Positions 51,200 through 60,810 of a stretch of 64,000 nt of DNA are shown here, piece by piece (within the stretch, counting starts at the first letter, position 1; each line of letters begins with the position of its first letter). The notes under the pieces were generated by a model, which saw only the letters and a program-made list of their open reading frames with translations, had not been told where the DNA came from and did not search any database. The position numbers were made by a program, and so were the translations under genes. This stretch comes from CAVRTM01 sp963724015 (lineage in GTDB: Bacteria > Actinomycetota > Actinomycetes > Actinomycetales > Dermatophilaceae): the NCBI GenBank assembly GCA_963724015.1, contig CAVRTM010000014.1, positions 434,001 to 498,000 on the forward strand, read 5' to 3'.

Positions 51200-52051
51200 T
51201 CAGGACTCGAAGGAGTGCTCCGCCGCGGGGAACGTGCCGCCCGCGACGTCCTCGGCGTAGGCCCGGGCCGCGTCGGCGAGGGTGGTGCGCAGGTCGGCGT
51301 ACCGCTTGACGAACCGCGGCGAGGTGCCGCCGCGCAGCCCGGCCATGTCCTGCCAGACGAGCACCTGGGCGTCGCAGTCGGGGCCGGCGCCGATGCCGAT
51401 GGTGGGGATCCGCAGCGCCTTGGTCACCTCCGCGGCCACGGGTGCGGGGACCATCTCCATCACGACCGAGAACGCGCCGGCCTGCTCGAGCGCGAGGCAG
51501 TCCTCGACCAGCGTGGCGGCGGCGTCCCCCCGGCCCTGGACCCGGTAGCCGCCGAGGGCGTGCTCGCTCTGCGGGGTGAAGCCGACGTGCCCCATGACGG
51601 GGATGCCGGAGCGGGTGAGCAGCTCCACGGCCGGGGCCATGTGCCGTCCGCCCTCGAGCTTGACCGCGTGGGCCAGGCCCTCCTTGAGGAAGCGCGTCGC
51701 GGTGGCCAGCGCCTGCTCGGGGCCGGCCTGGTAGGAGCCGAACGGCAGGTCCGCGACGACGAGGGCTCGACGGGCGGAGCGGGTCACGGCGCGCACGAGC
51801 GGCAGCAGCTCGTCCACGGTGACCGGGATCGTGGTCTCGTACCCCAGCACGTTGTTGCCGGCGGAGTCGCCGACCAGGAGCACGGGAATGCCTGCGGCGT
51901 CGAAGATCTCGGCGGCGTACTGGTCGTAGGCGGTCAGCATCGCCCACCGTTCGCCCCGGTCCTTCATCGCCTGCAGGTGGGGGATCCGCACGCGCCGCAC
52001 AGGAGCGGAGGCGGTGGTGCCGGTGCCGTACGGCGCGGGCTGCTCGGTCAC
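51200..52051 (-). CDS. panB: 3-Methyl-2-oxobutanoate hydroxymethyltransferase
   Basis: 283 residues. PanB blocks: LTAYDQYAAEIFDAAGIPVLLVGDS (split LTAYDQYAAEIF and PVLLVGDSAGN), VVADLPFGSYQ, AVKLEGG, PVMGHVGFTPQS, FSVVMEMVP, IGIGAGPDCDAQVLVWQDM. It makes ketopantoate from alpha-ketoisovalerate and methylenetetrahydrofolate for CoA synthesis, using Mg2+ bound by the Asp in LVGDS and Glu in VKLEGG. AGGAG lies 9 nt before the GTG. It is followed downstream only by a short gap, so no pan partners are present here. Confidence 0.95.
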   Translation of the reverse strand: MTEQPAPYGTGTTASAPVRRVRIPHLQAMKDRGERWAMLTAYDQYAAEIFDAAGIPVLLVGDSAGNNVLGYETTIPVTVDELLPLVRAVTRSARRALVVADLPFGSYQAGPEQALATATRFLKEGLAHAVKLEGGRHMAPAVELLTRSGIPVMGHVGFTPQSEHALGGYRVQGRGDAAATLVEDCLALEQAGAFSVVMEMVPAPVAAEVTKALRIPTIGIGAGPDCDAQVLVWQDMAGLRGGTSPRFVKRYADLRTTLADAARAYAEDVAGGTFPAAEHSFES

Positions 52052-52136
52052 GGGAAGGGCTCCTGGTGGCAGGGAGTGGCAGGGAAGGGCGGGGGAGGGA
52101 CGGGCAGGCCGGACCGGTGTGCGGGTCGGGCGCGGC

Positions 52137-53879
52137 TCAGGAGTCCTGCTCGCGCCACCTGCTGGTGACCGGCAGCCGACGGTCGCGGCCGAACGCCAGG
52201 CGGGAGATCTTGGGGCCGGGGGCGAACTGCCGGCGCTTCCACTCGGCCCGGTCGACGAGGCCGACGACCTTGTCCACGACCGCCTCCTCGAAGCCGGCCG
52301 CGACGAGCTCGGCGCGGCCCTGGGCGCCCTCGACGTACGCGTCGAGGATCGCGTCGAGCACGTCGTACGGCGGCAGCGAGTCCTGGTCGACCTGGCCCGG
52401 GCGCAGCTCGGCCGACGGCGGCTTGCTGATGGTGTTGTCCGGGATCGGGGGCACCTCGCCGCGCCGCACCGCCTCGGCGTTGCGCCACCGCGCGAGCTCC
52501 CACACCAGCGTCTTGGGCACGTCCTTGATCGGGGCGAAGCCACCGACGCTGTCGCCGTAGATGGTCGAGTAGCCCACCGACAGCTCGCTCTTGTTGCTGT
52601 TGGCGAGGACGAGGTGGCCTTCCTGGTTGCTCAGTCCCATCCAGACCAGCGCCCGCACGCGCGCCTGGAGGTTCTCCTCCGCGACCCCGGACAGCTTCAC
52701 GTTGTCCAGGAAGGCGCTGACCATCGGCTCGATCGGGATGACGCGGTAGTCCAGGCCGAGGCGCTCGGCGAGCTCCTCGGCGTCGTCGCGGGAGTGCTGG
52801 CTGGAGTAGCGGCTCGGGTTGGAGATGCCGACGACGTTCTCCCCGCCGATCGCGTCGGCCGCGATGGTCGCCACGAGCGTGGAGTCGATGCCTCCGGAGA
52901 CACCCAGCAGCACCGAGCGGAAGCCGTTCTTGCGCACGTAGTCGCCGAGCCCGAGCGTCAGCGCCTCGTAGACCTCGCCGACGGGGTCCAGCCGCGGGGC
53001 GTGCGGCGCCGGCTCCGCGGCGTACGGCGCGATGGGCTGGTCGGACAGGGTGACGTGCACGACGCCCTCGGGCGGGCTGGCCGGGTTGACGGTGCTCTCG
53101 GCGAGGTCGAGGTCGACCACCAGCAGGTCCTCACGGAACTGCGGTCCGCGGGCGAGCACCGTGCCGGCCGCGTCCACGACCAGCGAGTCGCCGTCGAAGA
53201 CGAGCTCGTCCTGGCCGCCGACGAGGTTGAGGTAGGCCAGGGCGCAGCCGGCCTGCGCCGCGCGGCGGGCGCACAGCTCCTGCCGGGTGTCGTCCTTGTC
53301 CTCCTCGTACGGCGAGCCGTTGATGACCAGGAGCAGCTCGGCGCCGGCCTCGCGGGTGAGGGCGACGGGGCCGCCCTCCTGCCACAGGTCCTCGCAGATG
53401 GCGACGGCCACGTCGATGTCGCCGACCCGGACGACGGTCAGGTCGGTGCCGGGGGTGAAGATGCGGTACTCGTCGAACACCCCGTAGTTGGGCAGGTGGT
53501 GCTTGGCGTAACGGGCCTTGACCCGGCCCTCGTGCAGGACGCCGGCGCAGTTCTGCGGCAGCACGTGCGTCGGGTCGCTGCCGGCGGTGCCGGTGCCGGC
53601 GTGGTCGAGGTAGCCGACGACCACCGGCAGGGAGCCCAGGCCGTCGGCGGCGAGGTCGGCCGCGAGCTGCTCGAGCGCGGTCCGCGAGGCGTCGACGAAC
53701 GACGCCCGCAGCGCGAGGTCCTCCACGGGGTAGCCGGTCAGCACCATCTCGGGAAAGGCCACCAGGTGCGCGCCACGCTCGGCGGCCTGCGCCGTCCACC
53801 GGCGGATCATCGCCGCGTTGCCGGGCAGGTCGCCCACCGTCGCGTTGACCTGGGCCAGGGCGAGTCGCAGTTGCGCCAT
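52137..53879 (-). CDS. nadE: Glutamine-dependent NAD+ synthetase
   Basis: 580 residues, intact. The N-terminal carbon-nitrogen hydrolase domain has the Glu-Lys-Cys triad: FPEMVLTGYPVEDL, the Lys within GRVKARYAKHHLPN and VAICEDLWQEGG. The C-terminal synthetase domain has the ATP P-loop LLGVSGGIDSTLVATIAADA (exactly 20), GISNPSRYSSQHSRDDAEEL and the NANKSEL-type signature here as LANSNKSELSVGY. It uses glutamine-derived ammonia to amidate NaAD. Leaderless start supported by a TAGGCT box 6 nt upstream. Confidence 0.96.
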   Translation of the reverse strand: MAQLRLALAQVNATVGDLPGNAAMIRRWTAQAAERGAHLVAFPEMVLTGYPVEDLALRASFVDASRTALEQLAADLAADGLGSLPVVVGYLDHAGTGTAGSDPTHVLPQNCAGVLHEGRVKARYAKHHLPNYGVFDEYRIFTPGTDLTVVRVGDIDVAVAICEDLWQEGGPVALTREAGAELLLVINGSPYEEDKDDTRQELCARRAAQAGCALAYLNLVGGQDELVFDGDSLVVDAAGTVLARGPQFREDLLVVDLDLAESTVNPASPPEGVVHVTLSDQPIAPYAAEPAPHAPRLDPVGEVYEALTLGLGDYVRKNGFRSVLLGVSGGIDSTLVATIAADAIGGENVVGISNPSRYSSQHSRDDAEELAERLGLDYRVIPIEPMVSAFLDNVKLSGVAEENLQARVRALVWMGLSNQEGHLVLANSNKSELSVGYSTIYGDSVGGFAPIKDVPKTLVWELARWRNAEAVRRGEVPPIPDNTISKPPSAELRPGQVDQDSLPPYDVLDAILDAYVEGAQGRAELVAAGFEEAVVDKVVGLVDRAEWKRRQFAPGPKISRLAFGRDRRLPVTSRWREQDS

Positions 53880-53885
53880 GCCTCC

Positions 53886-53891
53886 AGCCTA
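53886..53891 (-). promoter_or_regulatory. -10 element (TAGGCT) for nadE
   Basis: On the minus strand TAGGCT-GGAGGC-ATG. The spacer happens to contain GGAGG but too close to the ATG to act as a normal ribosome site. Confidence 0.5.
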
Positions 53892-53939
53892 GACGGCGCC
53901 GCGCAGGCCGCCCGGTGGGGAACGGGTGGCCGGGTCCAC

Positions 53940-54728
53940 TCAGCCGCGCGGTGAGACCAGCAGCGTCTGCGCGATGGTGCCGCAGGCTCCTTCGCGGTCG
54001 TGGATCGTCGTGGCGCACAGCCCGGTGCCGGTGGCCGCCAGGCGGGTGCGCGCGTCGAGCAGCAGCCAGTCGTCCTGCATCGGCCGGAGCAGGTGCAGGT
54101 CGAGGTCGACGTTGACGAACGACCACCGGTCCCAGTCCAGCTCGGCCGAGACGCCACTGCCGGAGTCGCCCACGAGCGCGGCCCGCTGCAGGCTGGTCGG
54201 GTGCTCGCCGGGGATGACCGGCACCCGGGGACGGACCCAGACCTGAGCGGGCCCCGGGCCGACGAGCGTGCCGCCGGCCGCTCGCCAGTCGAGGTGCCGG
54301 GCGTACGGGAAGTCCCACAGTCCTGAGGGGGCGAGCGTGTCGGGGTCCGGGTGCTCGGCGGCACCACCGGACACGGCCGGCGTGCTTCCCTCCGGTGCCC
54401 GCCGCAGCACCCACACCCGGCCGTGCAGCGCCGCCCGGCCGCCCTGGCTCAGGGTCACGTCGACGAGGGTGATGCTGCGGCCGGTGCGCACCACCTGGCC
54501 GACGACGACCACCGGGTCGGTGCTGACCGGACCCAGGAAGTCCAGGCTCAGCCGCAGCGCGTCGGCCGGCCCGCTGACCACGTCCGCGGCAAGCCGCTCC
54601 GCCTGCCGGACCATGAGCGCCGCCGGCGGGCCGCCGTGCTGGGACCCCGGGGACCAGGGACCGACCGTCGCCTCGGTGGGCTGCCAGGTGCAGGAGTCGC
54701 CGGTGGGGAGGAAGAAGCTGTCGCTCAC
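53940..54728 (-). CDS. Acyl-CoA thioesterase family protein (double hotdog)
   Basis: 262 residues with the double hotdog layout of TesB-like thioesterases: PWSPGSQHGGPPAALMVRQAE near residue 25 (HGGPPAAL is the hot-dog helix entry), LRLSLDFLGPVSTDP, then a second domain with WSFVNVDLDLHLLRPMQDDW and a C-terminal AQTLLVSPRG. These enzymes hydrolyse acyl-CoA; chain length is unknown. GTG start 6 nt after TAGCGT. Divergent from the FAD oxidoreductase gene by only 32 bp. Confidence 0.82.
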   Translation of the reverse strand: MSDSFFLPTGDSCTWQPTEATVGPWSPGSQHGGPPAALMVRQAERLAADVVSGPADALRLSLDFLGPVSTDPVVVVGQVVRTGRSITLVDVTLSQGGRAALHGRVWVLRRAPEGSTPAVSGGAAEHPDPDTLAPSGLWDFPYARHLDWRAAGGTLVGPGPAQVWVRPRVPVIPGEHPTSLQRAALVGDSGSGVSAELDWDRWSFVNVDLDLHLLRPMQDDWLLLDARTRLAATGTGLCATTIHDREGACGTIAQTLLVSPRG

Positions 54729-54734
54729 GCGGGC

Positions 54735-54740
54735 ACGCTA
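54735..54740 (-). promoter_or_regulatory. -10 element (TAGCGT) for the thioesterase gene
   Basis: On the minus strand it ends 6 nt before the GTG at 54728. Its -35 would fall at or beyond the start of the divergent gene. Confidence 0.5.
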
Positions 54741-54748
54741 GCGGGGCA

Positions 54749-54754
54749 TAGTCT
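54749..54754 (+). promoter_or_regulatory. -10 element (TAGTCT) for the FAD oxidoreductase gene
   Basis: Ends 6 nt before the GTG at 54761; its -35 would fall within the divergent thioesterase reading frame. Confidence 0.5.
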
Positions 54755-54760
54755 CCCGGC

Positions 54761-56371
54761 GTGACGTACGACGACATCATCGTGGGCGCCGGACACAACG
54801 GGCTGACCGCCGCGGCGTACCTCGCCCGGGCCGGCCGCCGGGTCCTGGTCCTGGAGAAGGCCGACCACGTCGGCGGGGCCGCGGTCTCGGCGCCGGCGTT
54901 CGCCGGGGTGGACGCGCGACTGTCCCGCTACAGCTACCTGGTCTCGCTGCTGCCGCGTCAGGTGATGGCCGACCTCGACCTCGACGTGCGGCTGGTGCGC
55001 CGGCGCTACTCCTCCTACACCCCGCTGCCGGCCGCTCCGGGGACCGGGCTGCTGGTGGACAACGAGGACGAGGAGGCGACCGCGGCCGCCTTCACGGCGC
55101 TGACCGGCTCCGGCGCCGAGCACGAGGCCTGGACCGGCTTCTACCGGCGGATGGCGGCGCCTGGCCCAGCGGGTCTTCCCCACGGTCCTGGAGCCGCTGC
55201 GGTCCGCCGACGCCGTCCGCGAGCTGGTCGGCGACGACGAGCTGTGGCGGGCGCTGGTCGAGCGGCCGCTGGGGGAGACGCTGCGCGCGACGTTCGCCGA
55301 CGACACGGTGCGCGGCATCGTGGCCACGGACGCGCTCATCGGCACGTTCGCCGACCTCGACGGGCCGTCCCTGGCCCAGAACATCTGCTTCCTCTACCAC
55401 CTCATCGGCGGTGGGACCGGCGACTGGGACGTCCCGGTCGGGGGGATGGGCGCCGTCACGGACGGGCTCGCCCGTGCCGCCGTCGCCGCCGGGGCCGAGG
55501 TGGTGACCGGTGCCGACGTGGTCGCGGTCGACCCGGGCGGCGAGGTCTCGTGGCGTGCGCCGGGGCAGGGCCGCACAGCGGGCAGGGCCTGCGCAGCGCG
55601 CACGGCGCGACCGTCCTGTCGGGTGTCGCGCCCACCCTGCTCAACGACCTGCTCGCCACGGCGGGTGCTGCGCCGGTGGACACCGAGCCGGCACCCGAGG
55701 GGGCGCAGCTGAAGGTCAACATGCTGCTGTCCCGGCTGCCGCGGCTGCGTGACGAGCGGGTGGACCCCCGGGCGGCGTTCGCCGGGACCTTCCACATCAA
55801 CGAGACGTTCAGCCAGCTGCAGGACACGTACGCCGCGGCCGCCGCGGGCGCGGTGCCCGACCTGGTCCCGTGCGAGATCTACTGCCACTCGCTCTCCGAC
55901 CGCAGCATCCTCGGGCCCGAGCTGGCGGCCGGCGACGCGCAGACCCTGACGCTGTTCGGGCTGCACCTGCCGGCGCGGCTGTTCCGCGGGGACAACGAGG
56001 CCCGGCGCGAGGAGGCGCTCGCCGCCACGCTCCGGTCGCTGAACTCGGTGCTGGCCGAGCCGGTCGAGGACGTGCTGCTGCGCGGGCCGGACGGGCGCCC
56101 GTGCCTGGAGGTGCGCACGCCGGTGGACCTCGAGCAGGACCTCGGCCTGCCCGGCGGCAACATCTTCCACCGCTCGCTGCAGTGGCCGTGGGCCGAGACC
56201 CCGCAGCAGGTCGGCACGTGGGGGGTGGAGACCGTCCACGAGCGGGTGCTGGTGTGCGGGGCCGGCGCGCGCCGCGGGGGCGGCGTCAGCGGCATACCCG
56301 GTCACAACGCGGCGCAGGCGGTCCTGGCCGGGGCCCCGGCGCGCCCTGGTGCCCGCTCGTCGCGCGGGTAG
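54761..56371 (+). CDS. Phytoene-desaturase-like NAD(P)/FAD-dependent oxidoreductase (three frameshifts)
   Basis: About 535 residues. The N-terminal FAD motif is DDIIVGAGHNGLTAAAYLAR followed by VLVLEKADHVGGAA, diagnostic of the phytoene desaturase/PYROXD2-like amine oxidase group. The middle (GGTGDWDVPVGGMGAVTDGL) and the C-terminal GGNIFHRSLQWPWAE and SGIPGHNAAQAVL fit the same family. Carotenoid partners are absent nearby, so carotenoid synthesis is not implied. Frame breaks near 55163 and probably twice in 55555-55590, where the order of residues is uncertain. Confidence 0.82.
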   Translation: MTYDDIIVGAGHNGLTAAAYLARAGRRVLVLEKADHVGGAAVSAPAFAGVDARLSRYSYLVSLLPRQVMADLDLDVRLVRRRYSSYTPLPAAPGTGLLVDNEDEEATAAAFTALTGSGAEHEAWTGFYRRMAAPGPAGLPHGPGAAAVRRRRPRAGRRRRAVAGAGRAAAGGDAARDVRRRHGARHRGHGRAHRHVRRPRRAVPGPEHLLPLPPHRRWDRRLGRPGRGDGRRHGRARPCRRRRRGRGGDRCRRGRGRPGRRGLVACAGAGPHSGQGLRSAHGATVLSGVAPTLLNDLLATAGAAPVDTEPAPEGAQLKVNMLLSRLPRLRDERVDPRAAFAGTFHINETFSQLQDTYAAAAAGAVPDLVPCEIYCHSLSDRSILGPELAAGDAQTLTLFGLHLPARLFRGDNEARREEALAATLRSLNSVLAEPVEDVLLRGPDGRPCLEVRTPVDLEQDLGLPGGNIFHRSLQWPWAETPQQVGTWGVETVHERVLVCGAGARRGGGVSGIPGHNAAQAVLAGAPARPGARSSRG

Positions 56372-56386
56372 GGCAGGATCGACGGC

Positions 56387-57722
56387 ATGGATCGTCAGCA
56401 GGAGTTCGTCCTCCGCACCATCGAGGAGCGGGACATCCGCTTCGTCCGCCTCTGGTTCACCGACGTGCTCGGCCAGCTCAAGTCGGTCGCCGTCGCCCCG
56501 GCCGAGCTGGAGGGGGCGTTCGCCGAGGGCATCGGCTTCGACGGCAGCGCCATCGAGGGCTTCGCGCGGGTCTACGAGGCCGACATGCTCGTGCGCCCCG
56601 ACCCCTCGACGTTCCAGGCGCTGCCCTGGCGCGGCGACAACCCCGGCACCGCCCGGATGTTCGGCGACATCGTGCTGCCCGACCAGTCGCCCAGCTTCGC
56701 CGACTCCCGCTACGTGCTCAAGCGCGCGCTGGCCAAGGCGGCCGACCTCGGGTTCACCTTCTACACCCACCCCGAGATCGAGTTCTACCTGTTCGAGCAG
56801 CCGATGTCCGTCGACGGCGCCGGTCCCGGTGGACCAGGGCGGCTACTTCGACCACGTGCCGCACGGCACCGCCCACGACTTCCGCCGGGCCGCGATCACC
56901 ATGCTGGAGTCCATGGGCATCTCGGTGGAGTTCAGCCACCACGAGAGGGGCCCGGGCCAGAACGAGATCGACCTGCGTTACGCCGACGCGCTCTCCACCG
57001 CCGACAACATCATGACGTTCCGCACGGTGATCAAGGAGGTGGCGCTCGAGCAGGGCGTCTTCGCCTCGTTCATGCCCAAGCCGCTGGCCGACCACCCCGG
57101 CTCGGGCATGCACACCCACCTGTCGCTGTTCGAGGGCGACCGCAACGCCTTCCACGAGGCCGGCGCGCCGTACCAGCTCAGCCAGGTGGGCCGGCAGTTC
57201 ATCGCCGGCCTGCTGCGGCACGGCGCCGAGATGACCGCGGTCACCAACCAGTGGGTGAACTCCTACAAGCGGCTCTGGGGCGGCGGCGAGGCCCCGGCCC
57301 ACGTGTGCTGGGGGCACAACAACCGCAGCGCGCTGATCCGGGTGCCGATGTACAAGCCGAGCAAGGGCCAGAGCACCCGCGTCGAGGTGCGGTCGCTGGA
57401 CTCGGCGTGCAACCCCTACCTCGCGTTCGCGCTGCTGCTCACGGCCGGGCTCAAGGGCATCGAGGAGGGCTACGAGCTGCCCGAGGAGGCCGAGGACGAC
57501 GTCTGGTCGCTGACCGACGGCGAGCGCCGCGCGATGGGGATCCAGCCGCTGCCCTCGTCCCTGAGCGAGGCCATCTCGCTGATGGAGGGCTCCGAGCTGG
57601 TCGCGGACACCCTCGGCGAGCACGTCTTCGACTTCTTCCTGCGCAACAAGCGGGCCGAGTGGGAGGACTACCGCAGCCAGGTGACCCCGTTCGAGCTGCG
57701 CCGCTACCTGCCGCGGCTCTGA
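56387..57722 (+). CDS. glnA: GlnA2-type glutamine synthetase family enzyme (one frameshift)
   Basis: About 444 residues. Type I GS blocks: LWFTDVLGQLKSVAV, GIGFDGSAIEGF, PEIEFYLFE, DLRYADALSTADN, GSGMHTHLSL, NSYKRLW and RVEVRSLDSACNPYLAFA. The loop where adenylylated enzymes carry NLY(D/E)LP reads VWSLTD instead, so the usual target Tyr seems to be absent. This fits GlnA2, which in actinobacteria may make gamma-glutamyl-polyamines or other amides instead of serving as the main GS. Frame break near 56820. It precedes glnE by 30 bp, as in mycobacteria. Confidence 0.9.
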
Positions 57723-57740
57723 CCGGCCGTGCCTCCTCGG

Positions 57741-57746
57741 TAGGTT
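57741..57746 (+). promoter_or_regulatory. -10 element (TAGGTT) for leaderless glnE
   Basis: Ends 6 nt before the GTG at 57753, in the 30-bp gap after glnA. Confidence 0.5.
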
Positions 57747-57752
57747 GAGCCG

Positions 57753-60700
57753 GTGACCTCCTCCTCGCGGGCGACGACGAGCCGGGCGGGTCAGCTGGCG
57801 CGGCTGGGGTTCGCCGACGCCGCGCGCGCCGACCAGCTGCTGGACGACCCGGCGCTGGCCGGGCTGTTCGACCCCTTCGACGACGTCTTCGGCGACGGCG
57901 TCGTCGACGCGCTCGGCGCCGTCGCCGACCCCGACCTGGCCCTGCTCGGCCTGGTCCGGCTGATGGAGGCGCTGCGCAGGCTGGACGACGACGGCCAGCA
58001 CAGCGTGCGCGAGCTCGTCGCCACCCTGCGCCACCGCGGACCCGGCCAGGACCGGCTGCTGGCCGTCCTCGGGTCCTCCGTGGCCCTGGGCAACCACCTG
58101 GTCGCCCACCCCGACCACTGGACGCTCGGTCACCACCGCGACGCGGCGTACGGCGGGCGAGCGCAGGGACGAGCTGGTCGCCGCCGTCGGCCCGCAGCGG
58201 CGCGGCGAGCGCACGGCGTACGACGCGCTGCGGGTCGCCTACCGGCGCGAGCTGCTCGGCATCGCCGCGCTGGACCTGACCGCGGCCCGGGCGGTGGACG
58301 AGCTGCCCGAGACGGCGGCGGCGCTGGCCGACCTGGCCTGCGCTGCCCTGGAGGCGGCCCTCGCCATCGCCCGTGAGGAGGTGGGGGAGGCCGCCGACGG
58401 CTGCCGGTTCGCCGTCATCGGCATGGGCAAGTGCGGCGGCCGGGAGCTCAACTACGTCAGCGACGTGGACGTGATCTTCGTGGTCGAGCCCGCGGACCGC
58501 GAGGACGGCGGGCCACCGGACGAGACGGCGACCGTGTCCGTGGGCACCCAGCTGGCGACCAGCCTGATGCGCGCCTGCTCGGCGTCGACGGCCGAGGGGA
58601 CCCTGTGGCCGGTGGACGCCGCGCTGCGCCCGGAGGGCAAGAACGGCCCGCTGGTGCGCACGGTCGAGAGCCACCGGCAGTACTACGAGCGGTGGGCCAA
58701 GACGTGGGAGTTCCAGGCGCTGCTCAAGGCCCGCCCGATCGCCGGGGACCTCGAGCTGGGGGAGGCCTACCTGGCCGCGGTCCGCCCGCTGGTCTGGCAG
58801 GCGGCCAGCCGCGACAACTTCGTCGAGGACGTGCAGGCCATGCGCCGCCGGGTGGAGCAGCACGTGCCGGCGACCGAGGCCGCGCGCCAGCTCAAGCTGG
58901 GGCCCGGTGGGCTGCGCGACGTCGAGTTCAGCGTCCAGCTGCTGCAGCTCGTGCACGGGCGCGCCGACGAGGCCCTGCGCTCGGGCACGACCCTGGAGGC
59001 GCTCGCGGCGCTCAGCGACGGCGGCTACGTCGGCCGCGACGACGCCGCGGTGCTGGAGGAGTCCTACCGCCTGCTGCGCACGCTGGAGCACCGGATCCAG
59101 CTGTTCCGGCTGCGCCGCACGCACCTGATGCCCACCGACGAGGCGGACCTGCGCCGGCTGGGCCGCGCGGTCGGGCACCGGCGTGACGCGGCGAAGGAGG
59201 TGGTCGCGCAGTGGCAGGCCCAGGCCCGTGAGGTGCGCCGGATCCACGAGCGGCTTGTTCTACCGGCCGCTGCTGACCGCCGCCGCCCGGCTGAGCAACG
59301 CGGAGGCGCGGCTGACCCCCGAGGCCGCACGCGAGCGCCTGGCCGCGCTCGGTTTCCGCGACCCCGGCGGCGCGATGCGGCACATCGAGGCGCTCACCGC
59401 CGGTGTCAGCCGTCGCGCCGCGATCCAGCGCACGCTGCTGCCGGTGATGCTCGGCTGGTTCGCCGACGAGGCCGACCCCGACGCCGGGCTGCTCTCCTTC
59501 CGCACCATCAGCGAGTCCCTCGGCACCACCCACTGGTACCTCAAGATGCTGCGCGACGAGGGCAGCGCCGCCGAGCGGCTCGCGCACGTGCTGGCCCGCA
59601 GCCGCTACGCCGCCGACCTCCTGATCCGCGCGCCGGAGTCGGTGGCCATCCTCGGCGACCACGGGGGCCTGAGCCCGCGCCCGCGCGAGGCGCTGGCGGG
59701 CACCATGGCGGCGGCGACCCGGCGCAAGGAGTCCGCCGACGACGCGATGACGGCGGCGCGCGTGGTCCGCCGCCAGGAGCTGTTCCGCGTCGCCGTCGCG
59801 GACCTGACCGGTGCGCTGGACCTCACCGGGGTCGGCTGCGCCCTCACCGACCTCACCGCCGCCACGCTGCAGGCGGCCCTCGACATCGCCGTGCGCGGGG
59901 TCGAGGCCGACCGTGGCCCGCTCGAGGACCCGCCTGCTGGTGGTCGGCATGGGCCGGCTGGGGGGCGCCGAGATGGGCTACGCCAGCGACGCCGACGTGC
60001 TCTTCGTGCACCAGCCCGACCCCGGGGCCGACGACGCGGCGGCGCAGCAGGGCGCCACGCTGGTCGTCCAGGAGATGCGCCGGCTGCTCGGGGCCGCCGG
60101 CCCGGACCCGCAGCTCGGCCTGGACGCCGACCTGCGGCCCGAGGGCAAGAACGGGCCGCTGGTGCGCACGCTGCAGTCCTACCGTGCCTACTACGCGCGC
60201 TGGTCGCTGGTCTGGGAGGCCCAGGCGCTGCTGCGGGCCACGCCGATCGCGGGGGACGCCGACCTGGGCCGGGAGTTCCTCGACCTGGTCGACCCGCTGA
60301 GGTGGCCGGCCGGGGGTCTGGCAGCCACACGACGTGCGCGAGATCCGCACGCTCAAGGCCCGGATGGAGTCCGAGCGGCTGCCCCGGGGCGCCGACCCGA
60401 AGGCGCACCTCAAGCTGGGCCTGGGCGGGCTCTCCGACGTGGAGTGGACCGTGCAGCTGCTGCAGCTGCGCCACGGGTCCGAGGTGCCCGCGTTGCGGAC
60501 GACCTCCACCCTGGAGGGGCTCGCCGCGGCGCGGGAGGCCGGCCTGCTGCCCGACGCCGACGCCGACGCCCTCGGGGCCGCATGGCAGCTGGCCTCCCGG
60601 CTGCGCAACGCCGGGGTGCTGTGGCGTGGCCGCCCTGTCCAGGCGCTGCCCAGCGACCTGCGCGACGCCGACGGCATCGGGCGGATCGTCGGCCGCGAGC

Positions 60701-60792
60701 CGGGCACCGGTGCGGCACTGGCCGAGGACTACCGCCGGCTGGCGCGGCGCGCGCGGGCAGCCGTCGTGTCGACCTTCTACGAGTCGGCCTAG
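57753..60792 (+). CDS. glnE: GlnE, bifunctional GS adenylyltransferase/adenylyl-removing enzyme (four frameshifts)
   Basis: About 1011 residues. Two nucleotidyltransferase halves are visible: the N-terminal (adenylyl-removing) domain with FAVIGMGKCGGRELNYVSDVDVIFV (in pieces GMGKCGGRELNY and SDVDVIFV), and the C-terminal (transferase) domain with LLVVGMGRLGGAEMGYASDADVLFV (GMGRLGGAEMGY, SDADVLFV). Each is followed by LRPEGKNGPLVRT and a helical GlnE_UR-like part with KLGPGGLRDVEF and KLGLGGLSDVEW. It controls glutamine synthetase I by adenylylation. Insertions near 58155, 59257, 59915 and 60315 break the frame. Confidence 0.95.
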
Positions 60793-60797
60793 GACTG

Positions 60798-60803
60798 TAA
60801 CGT
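60798..60803 (+). promoter_or_regulatory. -10 element (TAACGT) for a leaderless MFS gene
   Basis: Ends 7 nt before the GTG at 60811, favouring it over the ATG at 60850. Confidence 0.45.
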
Positions 60804-60810
60804 CGGCCCG

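Noticed and set aside
54761..56371. Carotenoid biosynthesis locus
   Set aside because: The FAD enzyme is phytoene-desaturase-like in fold only; there is no phytoene synthase or cyclase nearby.
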